Source of the DNA: Levilactobacillus zymae
GTDB lineage: Bacteria; Bacillota; Bacilli; Lactobacillales; Lactobacillaceae
Reading direction: 5' to 3'
NCBI RefSeq assembly: GCF_032190635.1
Contig: NZ_JAVLAS010000001.1
Span: 1 to 64,000 of the forward strand
Length of the DNA: 64,000 nucleotides
The notes under the pieces are model-generated. The model worked only from the letters and a program-made list of their open reading frames with translations, was not told where the DNA came from and made no database searches. The stretch's first letter is position 1, and each line of letters opens with the position of its first letter. The translations under genes and the position numbers were made by a program. Positions 56,834 to 64,000 of this stretch are shown in pieces.

Positions 56834-58006
56834 CTAACTTTGTTTAATTCTACGATTCCGAATCCGCCAGTTGTGGAGGATCACCGCCCCTAACGACAGG
56901 AGCATCAAGAGCGTGACCGACCAGAACAACAGCTGGTAACTTCCGTATTCAATCAATACCCCACCATACAGGGGTCCCACGGCCCGACCAAAGGAAATGG
57001 CCATGTTATAGATTCCTTGGAACTTCCCCTTATCGTTGTTGCCGGCGAGGCTGTCAATCCACGCGGGAATCCCGGGGAACCCGGTCATTTCTCCCAACGT
57101 CAAGATCACCATCGTCGCGGCGAACATAATGTAGGTTTTATCAAACACTAACAACAGAAATGATAGGATAAAAATCAACGTGCCCCAGAAAATCTGGGTA
57201 CTCATCTTGAAGTAAGCCCCGATGCGGTTCGCCAACGGTTGCCCAAATACAATCATTAACCCGTTTAACGTCCACAACAGACTGTACTTCTCAAAAGAAA
57301 TCCCCAAGTTAACCATGTGGACCGAAATCACACTTTCCCACAACGAATAGCCCATGTACAGGCAAAAGACCATCGCAGCGATTAACCAGATTAACTTGAG
57401 ATGGGCCGGCTGGGCCGGTCCCTGTTGCCGCTTGCGCTTGGCCGTGGTTAAGTTGACGTTGAAGTCCACCAACAAAATCCCGAGCAGAATCACGTAAAAG
57501 ACGCTGGCCACCATGAAGACCAAGACGACCCCGTGATCCATTAAGTACCCCACCATCAAGGTCCCAATTACGACCCCGAGGTTCATTCCGATATACAGGT
57601 AGTTGAATACCCGCCGGCTACTGATACTGCGGACGTTGGCGGCAAACGAGTTCACCACCGTCATCACAATCCCGTCCCCTAATCCAATGAACAGGAGTAA
57701 GATCCCAAAAATCGGCCAACCGTTAAAGAAGATCAACGTCACCATCGGCACTAATGAACAGAACGTCCCGACGAGTCCCGATTTAAATGGCGACCAGTGA
57801 TCAAATAACCAGCCACCTAACCAGTTTCCCAAAATCATACACAATGACATCCCCAGCAACGCCATACCGGCTAACGCAAGGGTCTGATGCAATTCGTTAT
57901 GCATGTAGACCGTGGTCAGCGGCCACATACAGGCCGCCGCCGCGTTTAACAGTAAGGTTGCTGCGAGGATCCCCATCAAACTGACTTCTTGTTTGGTTTT
58001 CCACAT
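56834..58006 (-). CDS. MFS transporter, DHA1-like (MdtG/YttB type)
   Basis: A 12-helix, 390-residue carrier of the drug:H+ antiporter 1 type, probably an exporter. There are membrane segments from residue 9 on, GWLFDHWSPFKSG at motif A between helices 2 and 3, and a basic central loop (TTAKRKRQQGPAQ). GAGGGAA lies 7 nt before the ATG. It stands alone with terminators or promoters on both sides; no substrate can be inferred. Confidence 0.88.
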   Translation of the reverse strand: MWKTKQEVSLMGILAATLLLNAAAACMWPLTTVYMHNELHQTLALAGMALLGMSLCMILGNWLGGWLFDHWSPFKSGLVGTFCSLVPMVTLIFFNGWPIFGILLLFIGLGDGIVMTVVNSFAANVRSISSRRVFNYLYIGMNLGVVIGTLMVGYLMDHGVVLVFMVASVFYVILLGILLVDFNVNLTTAKRKRQQGPAQPAHLKLIWLIAAMVFCLYMGYSLWESVISVHMVNLGISFEKYSLLWTLNGLMIVFGQPLANRIGAYFKMSTQIFWGTLIFILSFLLLVFDKTYIMFAATMVILTLGEMTGFPGIPAWIDSLAGNNDKGKFQGIYNMAISFGRAVGPLYGGVLIEYGSYQLLFWSVTLLMLLSLGAVILHNWRIRNRRIKQS

Positions 58007-58365
58007 TTATAATTCCCTCACTTATATTTGGGCTCTTTCCTTATTGTCGCATACCTGACTGAAAACTAAAACTCCCACCCTGAAATAATCACCCGGATTG
58101 ACCATAAATTCAGGTTGGGCGGCGACAAGGGCCCTTCGATTTACGTTCAATTATGTATTCTGACTCAGGGTCAGCTGGTAAATCAACGCCCAGCGCTTTC
58201 GAGCCAGCCGGCCCTGGCCTACCCGTCAATCAACGCCCGAATACTAAGGCGCCGCTACCGGTATCCTAATCATGCTCCCTTACTCCTCTTCTTCGATAAC
58301 CTAGTTTATTGGAAATCAGACTCTTCCTAATTGAATTATCCTACAAAAGTGACTTTTTTTCGCGT
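58007..58365. other. Intergenic region upstream of the metal operon
   Basis: About 360 bp without a convincing gene. A 71-codon frame at 58115-58330 has no ribosome site and an unlikely composition. The regulatory elements lie at the right end. Confidence 0.45.
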
Positions 58366-58385
58366 AACTTGATTTGAGTCAAGTT
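58366..58385. promoter_or_regulatory. FNR-type palindrome upstream of the HMA-dps operon
   Basis: AACTTGA and TCAAGTT flank 6 bp. The core TTGAT-N4-GTCAA differs from the FNR consensus TTGAT-N4-ATCAA by one base. Its centre is 29.5 bp from the first base of the -10 (TATACT, 58405-58410), about -41.5 from the expected start, the class II activator position. There is no -35. Confidence 0.8.
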
Positions 58386-58442
58386 TTTTCGGGTCCGGAG
58401 CCCCTATACTAGGTCATGTAATCAAGACAGGAGGAAATTATC

Positions 58443-58670
58443 ATGACTAAATTAACAATGAAGTTAGGCGATCTGACGTGCCCATCTTGCATGACCAAGA
58501 TTGAAGGCGCCCTAAGCCACCAAACCGGCGTACAAAACGTCAAGGTTCTGTTCAACGCCAGCAAGATCAAGGCCGAATTCGACGACAGCCAAACCTCCGC
58601 CGACGACCTGGCCAACGTGGTCACCGATCTTGGCTACGAAGTGAAGAGTTCTAAAGTTAAAGCCCTCTAA
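58443..58670 (+). CDS. HMA-domain metallochaperone (CopZ-like)
   Basis: A 75-residue soluble protein consisting of one heavy-metal-associated ferredoxin-like fold, with the metal site C13-P-S-C16 in GDLTCPSCMTKIEGAL. It would bind a soft or borderline metal and hand it to a partner. The P-type ATPase of the same regulon lacks its own N-terminal HMA domain, so this protein may replace it in trans. It is followed after 19 bp by dps. Confidence 0.9.
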   Translation: MTKLTMKLGDLTCPSCMTKIEGALSHQTGVQNVKVLFNASKIKAEFDDSQTSADDLANVVTDLGYEVKSSKVKAL

Positions 58671-58689
58671 TTCAGAAAGGAAGTTTCCC

Positions 58690-59244
58690 ATGACCACATC
58701 GATTGAAGACCGTTACGCTGCCGAACAAGCCCAAACCGACCACGACCACCACGTGCCCACGGCCGGTGCCATGACCAACCACATCCTGGCTAATCTGCAC
58801 ATCTCCATTGTGAAGTTCCATCAGGTGCGCTGGTCGGTGAAGGGCCCGTTAGCCTTGAGTGTTCGGACCCTATTGAACGACTACATCGCCACCTACCGTC
58901 AACAATTCGATGCGCTAGGCGAACTGCTCTTGGACGAAGGCGAGATCGTCTCCACCACCACCCAGGAATTTCACGACTACAACATGTTAAACGAAAGTGG
59001 GGCCAAAAAGTACCTCAGCGCCGAAGACCAAGTCAGTGAGCTGGTCCACGACGCCGACACCCACAACCTCTTTATCGACCGGGCCATCAAGTTAGCTGAA
59101 AACGAAGAACGGCCAGCGTTGGCCGCCTTCCTGGTCAACTTACGGGGAACCAACAATCACATCATCCGCGAACTGCAGGCCGTCCTAGGCAACGATGCTC
59201 GCGACGGGCTGGACGAAGAAGACGATGATGACGACGAAGATTAA
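58690..59244 (+). CDS. dps: Dps-family ferritin-like protein with an acidic tail
   Basis: A 12-subunit iron-storage/DNA-protection protein by family, oxidising Fe(II) with peroxide. In the 184-residue sequence the four-helix bundle runs from about residue 25 to 165. Ferroxidase-type residues are in KFHQVRWSVKGP (His, Trp) and FDALGELLLDEGE (Asp, Glu). The classical LH after the first helix is replaced by LSVRTLL, so site composition deviates from the standard. The C-terminus is a run of Asp/Glu, unusual and unlikely to bind DNA. AGGAAG precedes the ATG; operon with the HMA protein. Confidence 0.9.
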   Translation: MTTSIEDRYAAEQAQTDHDHHVPTAGAMTNHILANLHISIVKFHQVRWSVKGPLALSVRTLLNDYIATYRQQFDALGELLLDEGEIVSTTTQEFHDYNMLNESGAKKYLSAEDQVSELVHDADTHNLFIDRAIKLAENEERPALAAFLVNLRGTNNHIIRELQAVLGNDARDGLDEEDDDDDED

Positions 59245-59280
59245 CTCCTGGGGCGCCTAGACTGCGAGCTAGGGCCCAGC

Positions 59281-59323
59281 AAAAAGCGTCCCCATTTCCG
59301 TTTTGGAAGTGGGAACGCTTTTT
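59281..59323 (+). terminator. Bidirectional terminator between dps and the membrane protein gene
   Basis: AAAAAGCGT-CCCCATTTCC pairs with GGAAGTGGGAACGCTTTTT (small bulge). Confidence 0.88.
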
Positions 59324-59331
59324 GACTGCCA

Positions 59332-60294
59332 TTAATCATCGGTTGAATAGTCGTCGATCGTGTATTTCCCGTCAATGTGGTCCTGCGCCGTCACCAGGTG
59401 GTAACTGGTCAGGTCGTCGTTAAAGCTGACGTGGACCGTATAGGTGGTCCCGTAGGACTTATCCATCTGACTTTGGACCTGCAATTCGACCGGGACCCCG
59501 TCGCGAGTCTGAATATCGGTGATCTTACCGAATTCCACGTTCCCCCGCTTATCCGAGGACAGCGTCCAGTACCAATCACCATCATCGTCTTGCGTGAAGT
59601 CGGAGTAGGTCGTCGCCCTGCTATCGGTCCGGGTCGATTCATCCTCGATGCCTTCACCGCTGCCCAGCGTCCAACTCATGGACGCCGTATCGTTGCCGGC
59701 AGCGGCCACGTCTTCGGTCTCCCCGATGGTGTAGTTACCGTCGATGTTTTCAAACGTGGTATGTAATTTATATTCGCCGGCCGCGCGATCCAACCATTGA
59801 AACTCCAGCCTATAGGTCTGATCCGGATGGTAGACTTGGCTGGTCATATCGAGTTTCAAGAGACGCCCGTCCTGGGTGGCACCCGTAACCTTGGCCACCT
59901 CGACCGGGGCGTTTTCGGTGTTGGCCGTCATTTCCCAGTACCAGGTGCCCTGCATCTGATAAAACCGCGAGTAGGTCGTTCGGCCACCCGACCGGGTCTC
60001 TTGATTTTCCCCCGCAATCTGGGTCAGGTTACTGAGCACCCGGGTGAGGTGTTGATCCGCCGCCTTAGGGGTCGTGGCGACCCCCTGAGCATCCGAACTA
60101 GCGGTCGCCGAGCTGGCAACCTGCGGCTTAGATTTCTCGACTTTTTCGGCCTTCGGAGCGTGACTGCGCTGGGCCGTTGTCGTGGTGCGATTAAAGTGTT
60201 GCCCCAACGCAAATACCACAATCAGCGTCAGGAGAATCCCGGCAATGCGCAACGCCTGACGACGCGCGGAAGGCCGGGGGGATTGTCTTCGCAT
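59332..60294 (-). CDS. Membrane-anchored protein with two tandem copies of an unknown extracellular domain
   Basis: I do not recognise the family. From the chosen ATG (AAGGAA 8 nt upstream; a longer frame has no site) the protein has 320 residues: a basic cytoplasmic N-terminus, one membrane helix (about 16-30), a Ser/Thr/Lys-rich linker to about 100, then two homologous domains of about 88 residues (105-192 and 226-314). Both copies share TTYSxF, a WYW core, VxxxK(V/I)T and an IDGxYTI ending. Each domain is probably extracytoplasmic. The gene sits between the two FNR-type promoters but on the opposite strand. Confidence 0.85.
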   Translation of the reverse strand: MRRQSPRPSARRQALRIAGILLTLIVVFALGQHFNRTTTTAQRSHAPKAEKVEKSKPQVASSATASSDAQGVATTPKAADQHLTRVLSNLTQIAGENQETRSGGRTTYSRFYQMQGTWYWEMTANTENAPVEVAKVTGATQDGRLLKLDMTSQVYHPDQTYRLEFQWLDRAAGEYKLHTTFENIDGNYTIGETEDVAAAGNDTASMSWTLGSGEGIEDESTRTDSRATTYSDFTQDDDGDWYWTLSSDKRGNVEFGKITDIQTRDGVPVELQVQSQMDKSYGTTYTVHVSFNDDLTSYHLVTAQDHIDGKYTIDDYSTDD

Positions 60295-60431
60295 AATGAA
60301 GTTCCTTTCTGTTTCACGAAAAATTATACAGACCCTAAATGGTTGATTCAAGAACTACTCTGCTGGCAGAGTTACCCGTAACTTTGCCTGAACTTAGTCG
60401 CGGCCGACTCTTTCTTCATAATTTTCGCGCT

Positions 60432-60451
60432 AACTTGATTTACATCAAGTT
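60432..60451. promoter_or_regulatory. FNR-type palindrome upstream of the P-type ATPase
   Basis: AACTTGA and TCAAGTT flank TTTACA; the core TTGAT-N4-ATCAA is a perfect FNR-type site. The -10 is CATAAT at 60471-60476, again exactly 29.5 bp from the palindrome centre. There is no -35. Confidence 0.85.
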
Positions 60452-60537
60452 AATTCCAGCCGGACGCGCGCATAATGAATTCATCAACTAAGGAAGCAAC
60501 TTATTCAATCCCCTACTACTAGAAAGGAACGATTCTC

Positions 60538-62439
60538 ATGGCAATTCAACGTTATATTTATCAGCACACCACCCCGATCACCTTCTGGTCGGCCGGCCTC
60601 ATCATTCTCGGCTTTCTCAACACCTGGTTCGTTCACCTGGGCTACCTCACCAACACCGCCTGGATCATCGCTTCGGTGATTGCCGCCGCTCCCATCGTCT
60701 TACGGGCCATTAGCGCGTTAAAGGCCAAGGTCTTCAGTATTGAACTCCTGGTCAGCATCGCCGTCATCGGGGCGTTTGCCATCGGTGAATTCGAAGAATC
60801 CGCCATCGTGACCTTCCTCTTTCTCTTCGGGTCCTACCTGGAACAAAAGACCCTGGCCAAGACGCGGGGCGCCATCAAGTCGTTGACCGACATGGCCCCG
60901 ACCACCGCAACCCTCTTAGCCGCCAACGGAACCACCAGCGAAGTCGACGTCGACGATCTCGACGAAGGCGACGTGGTCATCGTCAAAGCCGGCGGCCAAG
61001 TCCCCGTCGACGGGACGGTCACTAGCGGTTCCGGTTACGTCAACGAGGCTTCCATCACCGGTGAATCCCGGCCCATTAACAAGCAAACCGGTGACGCCGT
61101 CTTTTCCGGGGCCATCGTCGAAAGCGGAACGGTGCAGGTCAAGGCCACCCAGGTCGGTGACGAGACCACCTTCGCTAAGATCATCGAATTGGTCGAAGAA
61201 GCCCAAGACACCAAGTCGCCCGCCGAAAAGTTCATCGATAAATTCGCACAATACTACACCCCAGCCGTTTTAGTCATCGCCATTCTAGTCTTTGTCTTCT
61301 CCCGTGATCTTCGGCTGGCCATCACGGTGCTGGTCCTGGGTTGCCCGGGGGCCTTGGTCATCGGCGCGCCCGTCTCCAACGTTGCCGGCATCGGGAACGG
61401 CGCCAAGAACGGGATCCTGATCAAGGGGGGCGACGTGGTCGACAGCCTCGCCAAGGTCGATACGCTAGTCTTCGATAAGACCGGGACCTTAACCACCGGT
61501 AAAATGACCGTCACCAACACCCAAAGTTACACCACCGACCGGGCCTTATTAGCCGGGGTGGCCCAAGTCGAGCAGACCTCCGACCACCCGTTAGCCCAGG
61601 CCATCGTGCAACACTTAAACGCCCACCTCACCGGCAATACTGGCACCATGACCACCGAAACCGTCAAGGGTCGCGGGATGATTGGGACCTGGCAGGGTGC
61701 GCCCCTCTACGTGGGGAACGCTAAGTTACTGAGCGACAACGGAATCACCTTAACGGCCGCCCAACTGAGTGACCTGCACACCATGCAAGACGACGGTCAA
61801 TCCACGGTCCTTGTGGGCTACCAAGGCCAGCTCGCCTACATCTTAGGGGTCGCCGACCAGATTCGCTCAGAGGTTCCGGCCGCCTTAACCGCGCTGAAAC
61901 GCCAAGGCATCAAGCACCTGGTCATGCTGACCGGGGATAACCAAGCTACCGCCGACGCCGTTGCTTCCTCGCTAGCCATTGACGAAGTTCACGCCGACCT
62001 CTTACCCGCCGACAAGGTGACCTACGTCAAGAAGTTCCAAGACCAAGGACGCAACGTGGCCTTCGTGGGTGACGGGATCAACGACAGTCCTTCGTTAGCT
62101 ACCGCCAATATCGGGATCGCCATGGGTGGCGGGACCGACGTGGCCATCGAAACCGCCAACGTAGTCCTGATGCAATCCAGCTTCACTGCTTTGAACCACG
62201 CGGTGGGGTTAGCCCGGAAGACGTCCGCCAACACCAAGCAAAACATCACCATCGCCATTCTGACCGTGGCCTTCCTGCTGATTGGCTTAGTCTACGGTTA
62301 CATCTACATGGCTAGCGGGATGTTCGTTCACGAGGCCTCGATCCTAGTCGTAATCTTCAACGCCATGCGCTTAATTGGTTACAAGCCCCGGGTCGCTAAG
62401 CAGCAACCCGCCGTCAAGCAACAATTAGCCACGAATTAA
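60538..62439 (+). CDS. P1B-type heavy-metal ATPase with a CPG membrane motif
   Basis: A metal-efflux pump of 633 residues with all P-type motifs: TGES in the actuator domain, phosphorylation D313 (DKTGT), SDHP with H350-P351 typical of P1B pumps, and GDGIND at 511-516. The transport helix carries C269-P270-G271 instead of CPC or SPC, so the metal cannot be assigned by the usual rule. There is no N-terminal HMA domain; the chain starts almost directly with membrane helices. Co-regulation with dps and the HMA protein suggests iron or another transition metal (inference). Confidence 0.92.
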   Translation: MAIQRYIYQHTTPITFWSAGLIILGFLNTWFVHLGYLTNTAWIIASVIAAAPIVLRAISALKAKVFSIELLVSIAVIGAFAIGEFEESAIVTFLFLFGSYLEQKTLAKTRGAIKSLTDMAPTTATLLAANGTTSEVDVDDLDEGDVVIVKAGGQVPVDGTVTSGSGYVNEASITGESRPINKQTGDAVFSGAIVESGTVQVKATQVGDETTFAKIIELVEEAQDTKSPAEKFIDKFAQYYTPAVLVIAILVFVFSRDLRLAITVLVLGCPGALVIGAPVSNVAGIGNGAKNGILIKGGDVVDSLAKVDTLVFDKTGTLTTGKMTVTNTQSYTTDRALLAGVAQVEQTSDHPLAQAIVQHLNAHLTGNTGTMTTETVKGRGMIGTWQGAPLYVGNAKLLSDNGITLTAAQLSDLHTMQDDGQSTVLVGYQGQLAYILGVADQIRSEVPAALTALKRQGIKHLVMLTGDNQATADAVASSLAIDEVHADLLPADKVTYVKKFQDQGRNVAFVGDGINDSPSLATANIGIAMGGGTDVAIETANVVLMQSSFTALNHAVGLARKTSANTKQNITIAILTVAFLLIGLVYGYIYMASGMFVHEASILVVIFNAMRLIGYKPRVAKQQPAVKQQLATN

Positions 62440-62452
62440 CTTCACCATCCAA

Positions 62453-62494
62453 AAAGGTGACCAGGCTGCCCAATCCGGGTAGCCTGGTCACTTT
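62453..62494 (+). terminator. Terminator of the P-type ATPase gene, bidirectional
   Basis: AAAGGTGACCAGGCTGCCC pairs with GGGTAGCCTGGTCACTTT around a short loop. Confidence 0.9.
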
Positions 62495-62574
62495 GACGTT
62501 ATGGCTGATCACCTAAAACGCGCTAGTTACTTTTTTCGCTCTTCAATTCAACCTGACTTTAGCGCGCTAACGCG

Positions 62575-62937
62575 TTAATGGCGGCGGGCAAACCAACCCA
62601 GACTGCTGACGAGTCCTAACACGCCCACGATACCGCCGCCTAACCCCCATTTAACCCCGGCGCCAACCGAAGCCCCCTGGGTCCGAAAGTCTTGTTGGGC
62701 CTGGTTCCGAGTGGCCGGAGCACGGGTGGGTTGGGCCGAGCTAGCGGTCACCGCGGCCGCCGCAGTCGCGGTAGTCGGGTGGTGGGGCGTTGTTCGCTGG
62801 ACCCGGCGTGCCGGCTTAGTCCGCTTAGCGGTGGTCGCTTGGGGCGCTGAGGTCGTCCGCTTAGCCGCTGAACTAGCCGTAGTGGCTACACTACTACTCG
62901 AAGACGCTACGGGAGTAGTAGTGTTGCGCCTTTTTTT
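62575..62937 (-). other. Out-of-frame C-terminal linker and membrane anchor of the NEAT protein
   Basis: Adding one A to the A7 run (T7 at 62931-62937 on the plus strand) lets the NEAT gene read on for about 119 codons. First comes a Thr/Ala/Lys/Arg-rich linker (NTTTPVASSSSVATTASSAA), then a hydrophobic segment (WGLGGGIVGVLGLVSSLGWF) with an ARRH end. The fit of linker plus anchor strongly suggests the original protein continued here. Confidence 0.75.
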
Positions 62938-63434
62938 GCTGCACTAACCTGACTCGCTGCGGTCGCAACGGGGACCACGCGGGTGTGCGCCCGGGTTAAT
63001 TTAGGGACCTGGGACGCCTTAAACTTAAAGGTCACGGTGTGCGTCGCCTTGTAAACGTGCAAGACGTTGATCGACAGCTTAGCGTTGATTTTCTTCTTCA
63101 GATTTTTCGCGGTAAACGTGTAATAGACGTTGGAGTTTCCCGCCTTATCCCGGACCTTCCGGACGTTTTGCGGTTTCGTACCGTTGACCTTTACCACTTG
63201 TACCGGGAACTTTCCCAGCGTCTTCGCCGTCTTGAGGTGCATGGTGACGCGGTAGCGCCCGCCCTTGACCGTCACCTTAGCCGGCCGGACAAAGTACTTA
63301 CTAGCCATCGACGTCTTATTACTCCCAGAGGTCAACGTTGAATACGTCACCGACTTGGCCTGGGCCGTGGTCGTCAATCCCAACGTTCCCAGTGCCAACA
63401 CCGCTACCGTTAAAAGCCAATTTTTTCGCATCAT
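62907..63434 (-). CDS. NEAT-domain (heme-binding type) secreted protein, frameshifted before its anchor
   Basis: NEAT domains bind heme or hemoprotein at the cell surface. The 175-residue product has a signal peptide (1-26, cut after AQA) and one NEAT domain (about 27-145) with the distal-lip motif S42-M-A-S-K-Y-F and the beta-hairpin VLHVYKATHTVTFKF, where Y128 corresponds to the heme-ligating Tyr. The second Tyr of the usual Y-x3-Y is His132. As read, it ends with AAKKGATLLLP after an A7 tract and would be secreted without an anchor. GGGGGAA precedes two adjacent ATGs. It is 30 bp downstream of the partial surface-protein gene, probably one operon. Confidence 0.8.
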   Translation of the reverse strand: MMRKNWLLTVAVLALGTLGLTTTAQAKSVTYSTLTSGSNKTSMASKYFVRPAKVTVKGGRYRVTMHLKTAKTLGKFPVQVVKVNGTKPQNVRKVRDKAGNSNVYYTFTAKNLKKKINAKLSINVLHVYKATHTVTFKFKASQVPKLTRAHTRVVPVATAASQVSAAKKGATLLLP

Positions 63435-63464
63435 GATTCCCCCATTTTTCTAAATTTCGTGCAA

Positions 63465-64000
63465 CTACCGCCGGTTAAACGTCCAGGTGGTCGCTGGCGC
63501 CGGTGCCGCGGCCGTCTTCACCACGTGATTTTTAGCATTGACCACTTTAAAACGCTTATCCGTGGTAAACCGCAGGTACAGGGTCTGGCGCTTCGCGTGC
63601 CGTGGCGCGTAGGTCACCTTCCAAAAGGTCGTGGTCCGTGGTGTCACGTGGTAAGTAGCGTAGGCCACGCGGGTCTTGACGGCCTTCCCGTGGCGGTACA
63701 CTTTCTGGGTGAGCCCGGTCTTTTGACTAAAGGTCCAAATTTGTGTATACCCCTTAGTTCCCGTCGCCTTCCAGGTTCCCGTGGGGGTCTTAACCGTCCA
63801 TTTCGCCGGTCGACTAGCGGCCTGTTTGGTTTTCTTTTTAGTTTTTGGCTGTTTAACCGCCGCTTGCCGCACCGTTACCGTCTTGGTGGTCGTGATCTTC
63901 GCCTTCGTCGCGGTAATGGTCAACTTGGTCTTGGCCGGCTGGGACTTAGCCAACTTGACGGTATACTTCCCCGCCCGGTTGGCCGTCGCCGTGCCCAACG
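63465..64000 (-). CDS. Secreted/surface protein C-terminal part, Ig-like domain, partial
   Basis: The reading frame is open to the right edge, so the start is outside the window; a TTG near the edge is not a convincing start. The visible 178 or so residues show the end of an Ig-like repeat (GTATANRAGKYTVKLAK...ITTTKTVTV). A Lys-rich linker with QPKTKKKTKQ follows. Last is a C-terminal beta domain with GTWKATGTKGYTQIWTF and LYLRFTTDKRFKVVNAKN. There is no LPxTG or membrane anchor at the C-terminus. Function unknown. Confidence 0.7.
   Translation of the reverse strand, partial: LGTATANRAGKYTVKLAKSQPAKTKLTITATKAKITTTKTVTVRQAAVKQPKTKKKTKQAASRPAKWTVKTPTGTWKATGTKGYTQIWTFSQKTGLTQKVYRHGKAVKTRVAYATYHVTPRTTTFWKVTYAPRHAKRQTLYLRFTTDKRFKVVNAKNHVVKTAAAPAPATTWTFNRR

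Noticed and set aside
58115..58330. A 71-codon plus-strand frame upstream of the HMA gene
   Set aside because: No ribosome site, no recognisable features and a position inside a regulatory region.

Overview
The window comes from a Gram-positive member of the Lactobacillaceae. It carries a serine-rich-repeat (SRR) adhesin with a KxYKxGxxW signal peptide, an accessory Sec/glycosylation locus (SecA2, Asp1-3, GtfA, GtfB), a LacL-type beta-galactosidase, GPH and MFS sugar carriers, near-consensus CcpA (cre) sites, AAGGAGG-type ribosome binding sites and several TTG/GTG starts. The rather high G+C of most genes suggests a Levilactobacillus-like species, but genus is a guess.

Layout. 1-15940 (minus): a giant SRR adhesin, more than 5,200 residues, cut by the left edge and broken near it by two apparent single-base insertions. 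16551-16979 (minus): Hsp20 with a CIRCE-like upstream repeat. 17488-26118 (plus): secA2-asp1-asp2-asp3-gtfA-gtfB, a translationally coupled operon that glycosylates and exports the SRR protein. It has no secY2 and a short GtfB. 26238-32317: a small hypothetical protein, a CNNM/CBS membrane protein, an XRE regulator, a drug-efflux MFS, and an ABC-F gene interrupted by one amber codon behind a long leader with an intrinsic terminator. 32318-33533: NrdI-like flavodoxin and a nitroreductase.

33581-47771 is visibly more A+T-rich, bounded by terminators, and looks like an acquired metabolic island. It holds two divergent paralogous MFS carriers (one with a zinc alcohol dehydrogenase) around paired palindromes. 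It also holds a catabolite-controlled operon (GPH carrier, GH38 alpha-mannosidase, ROK kinase, mannose-6-phosphate isomerase, LacL) with a divergent AraC regulator. The logic is uptake of a mannoside, release of mannose, phosphorylation, and isomerisation to fructose-6-P.

47884-56724 is a flavin-reductase region: three FAD-dependent fumarate-reductase-like proteins, an SDR, an MFS carrier, a LysR and an AraC regulator. Two of its transcription units share a 75-bp promoter module, 79% identical without gaps, with a LysR-type box centred near -63.

58443-62439 holds an HMA metallochaperone, Dps and a P1B-type ATPase. Two FNR-type palindromes (AACTTGA-N6-TCAAGTT) lie at exactly the same distance from their -10 elements, the class II activator geometry. 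62575-64000 (minus) carries a NEAT-domain (heme-binding type) surface protein whose C-terminal anchor is out of frame behind an A7 tract, plus a partial cell-surface protein. Metal/heme handling under a Crp/FNR-family regulator is the common theme of this end.

No tRNA, rRNA, CRISPR array, insertion sequence or phage gene was recognised.
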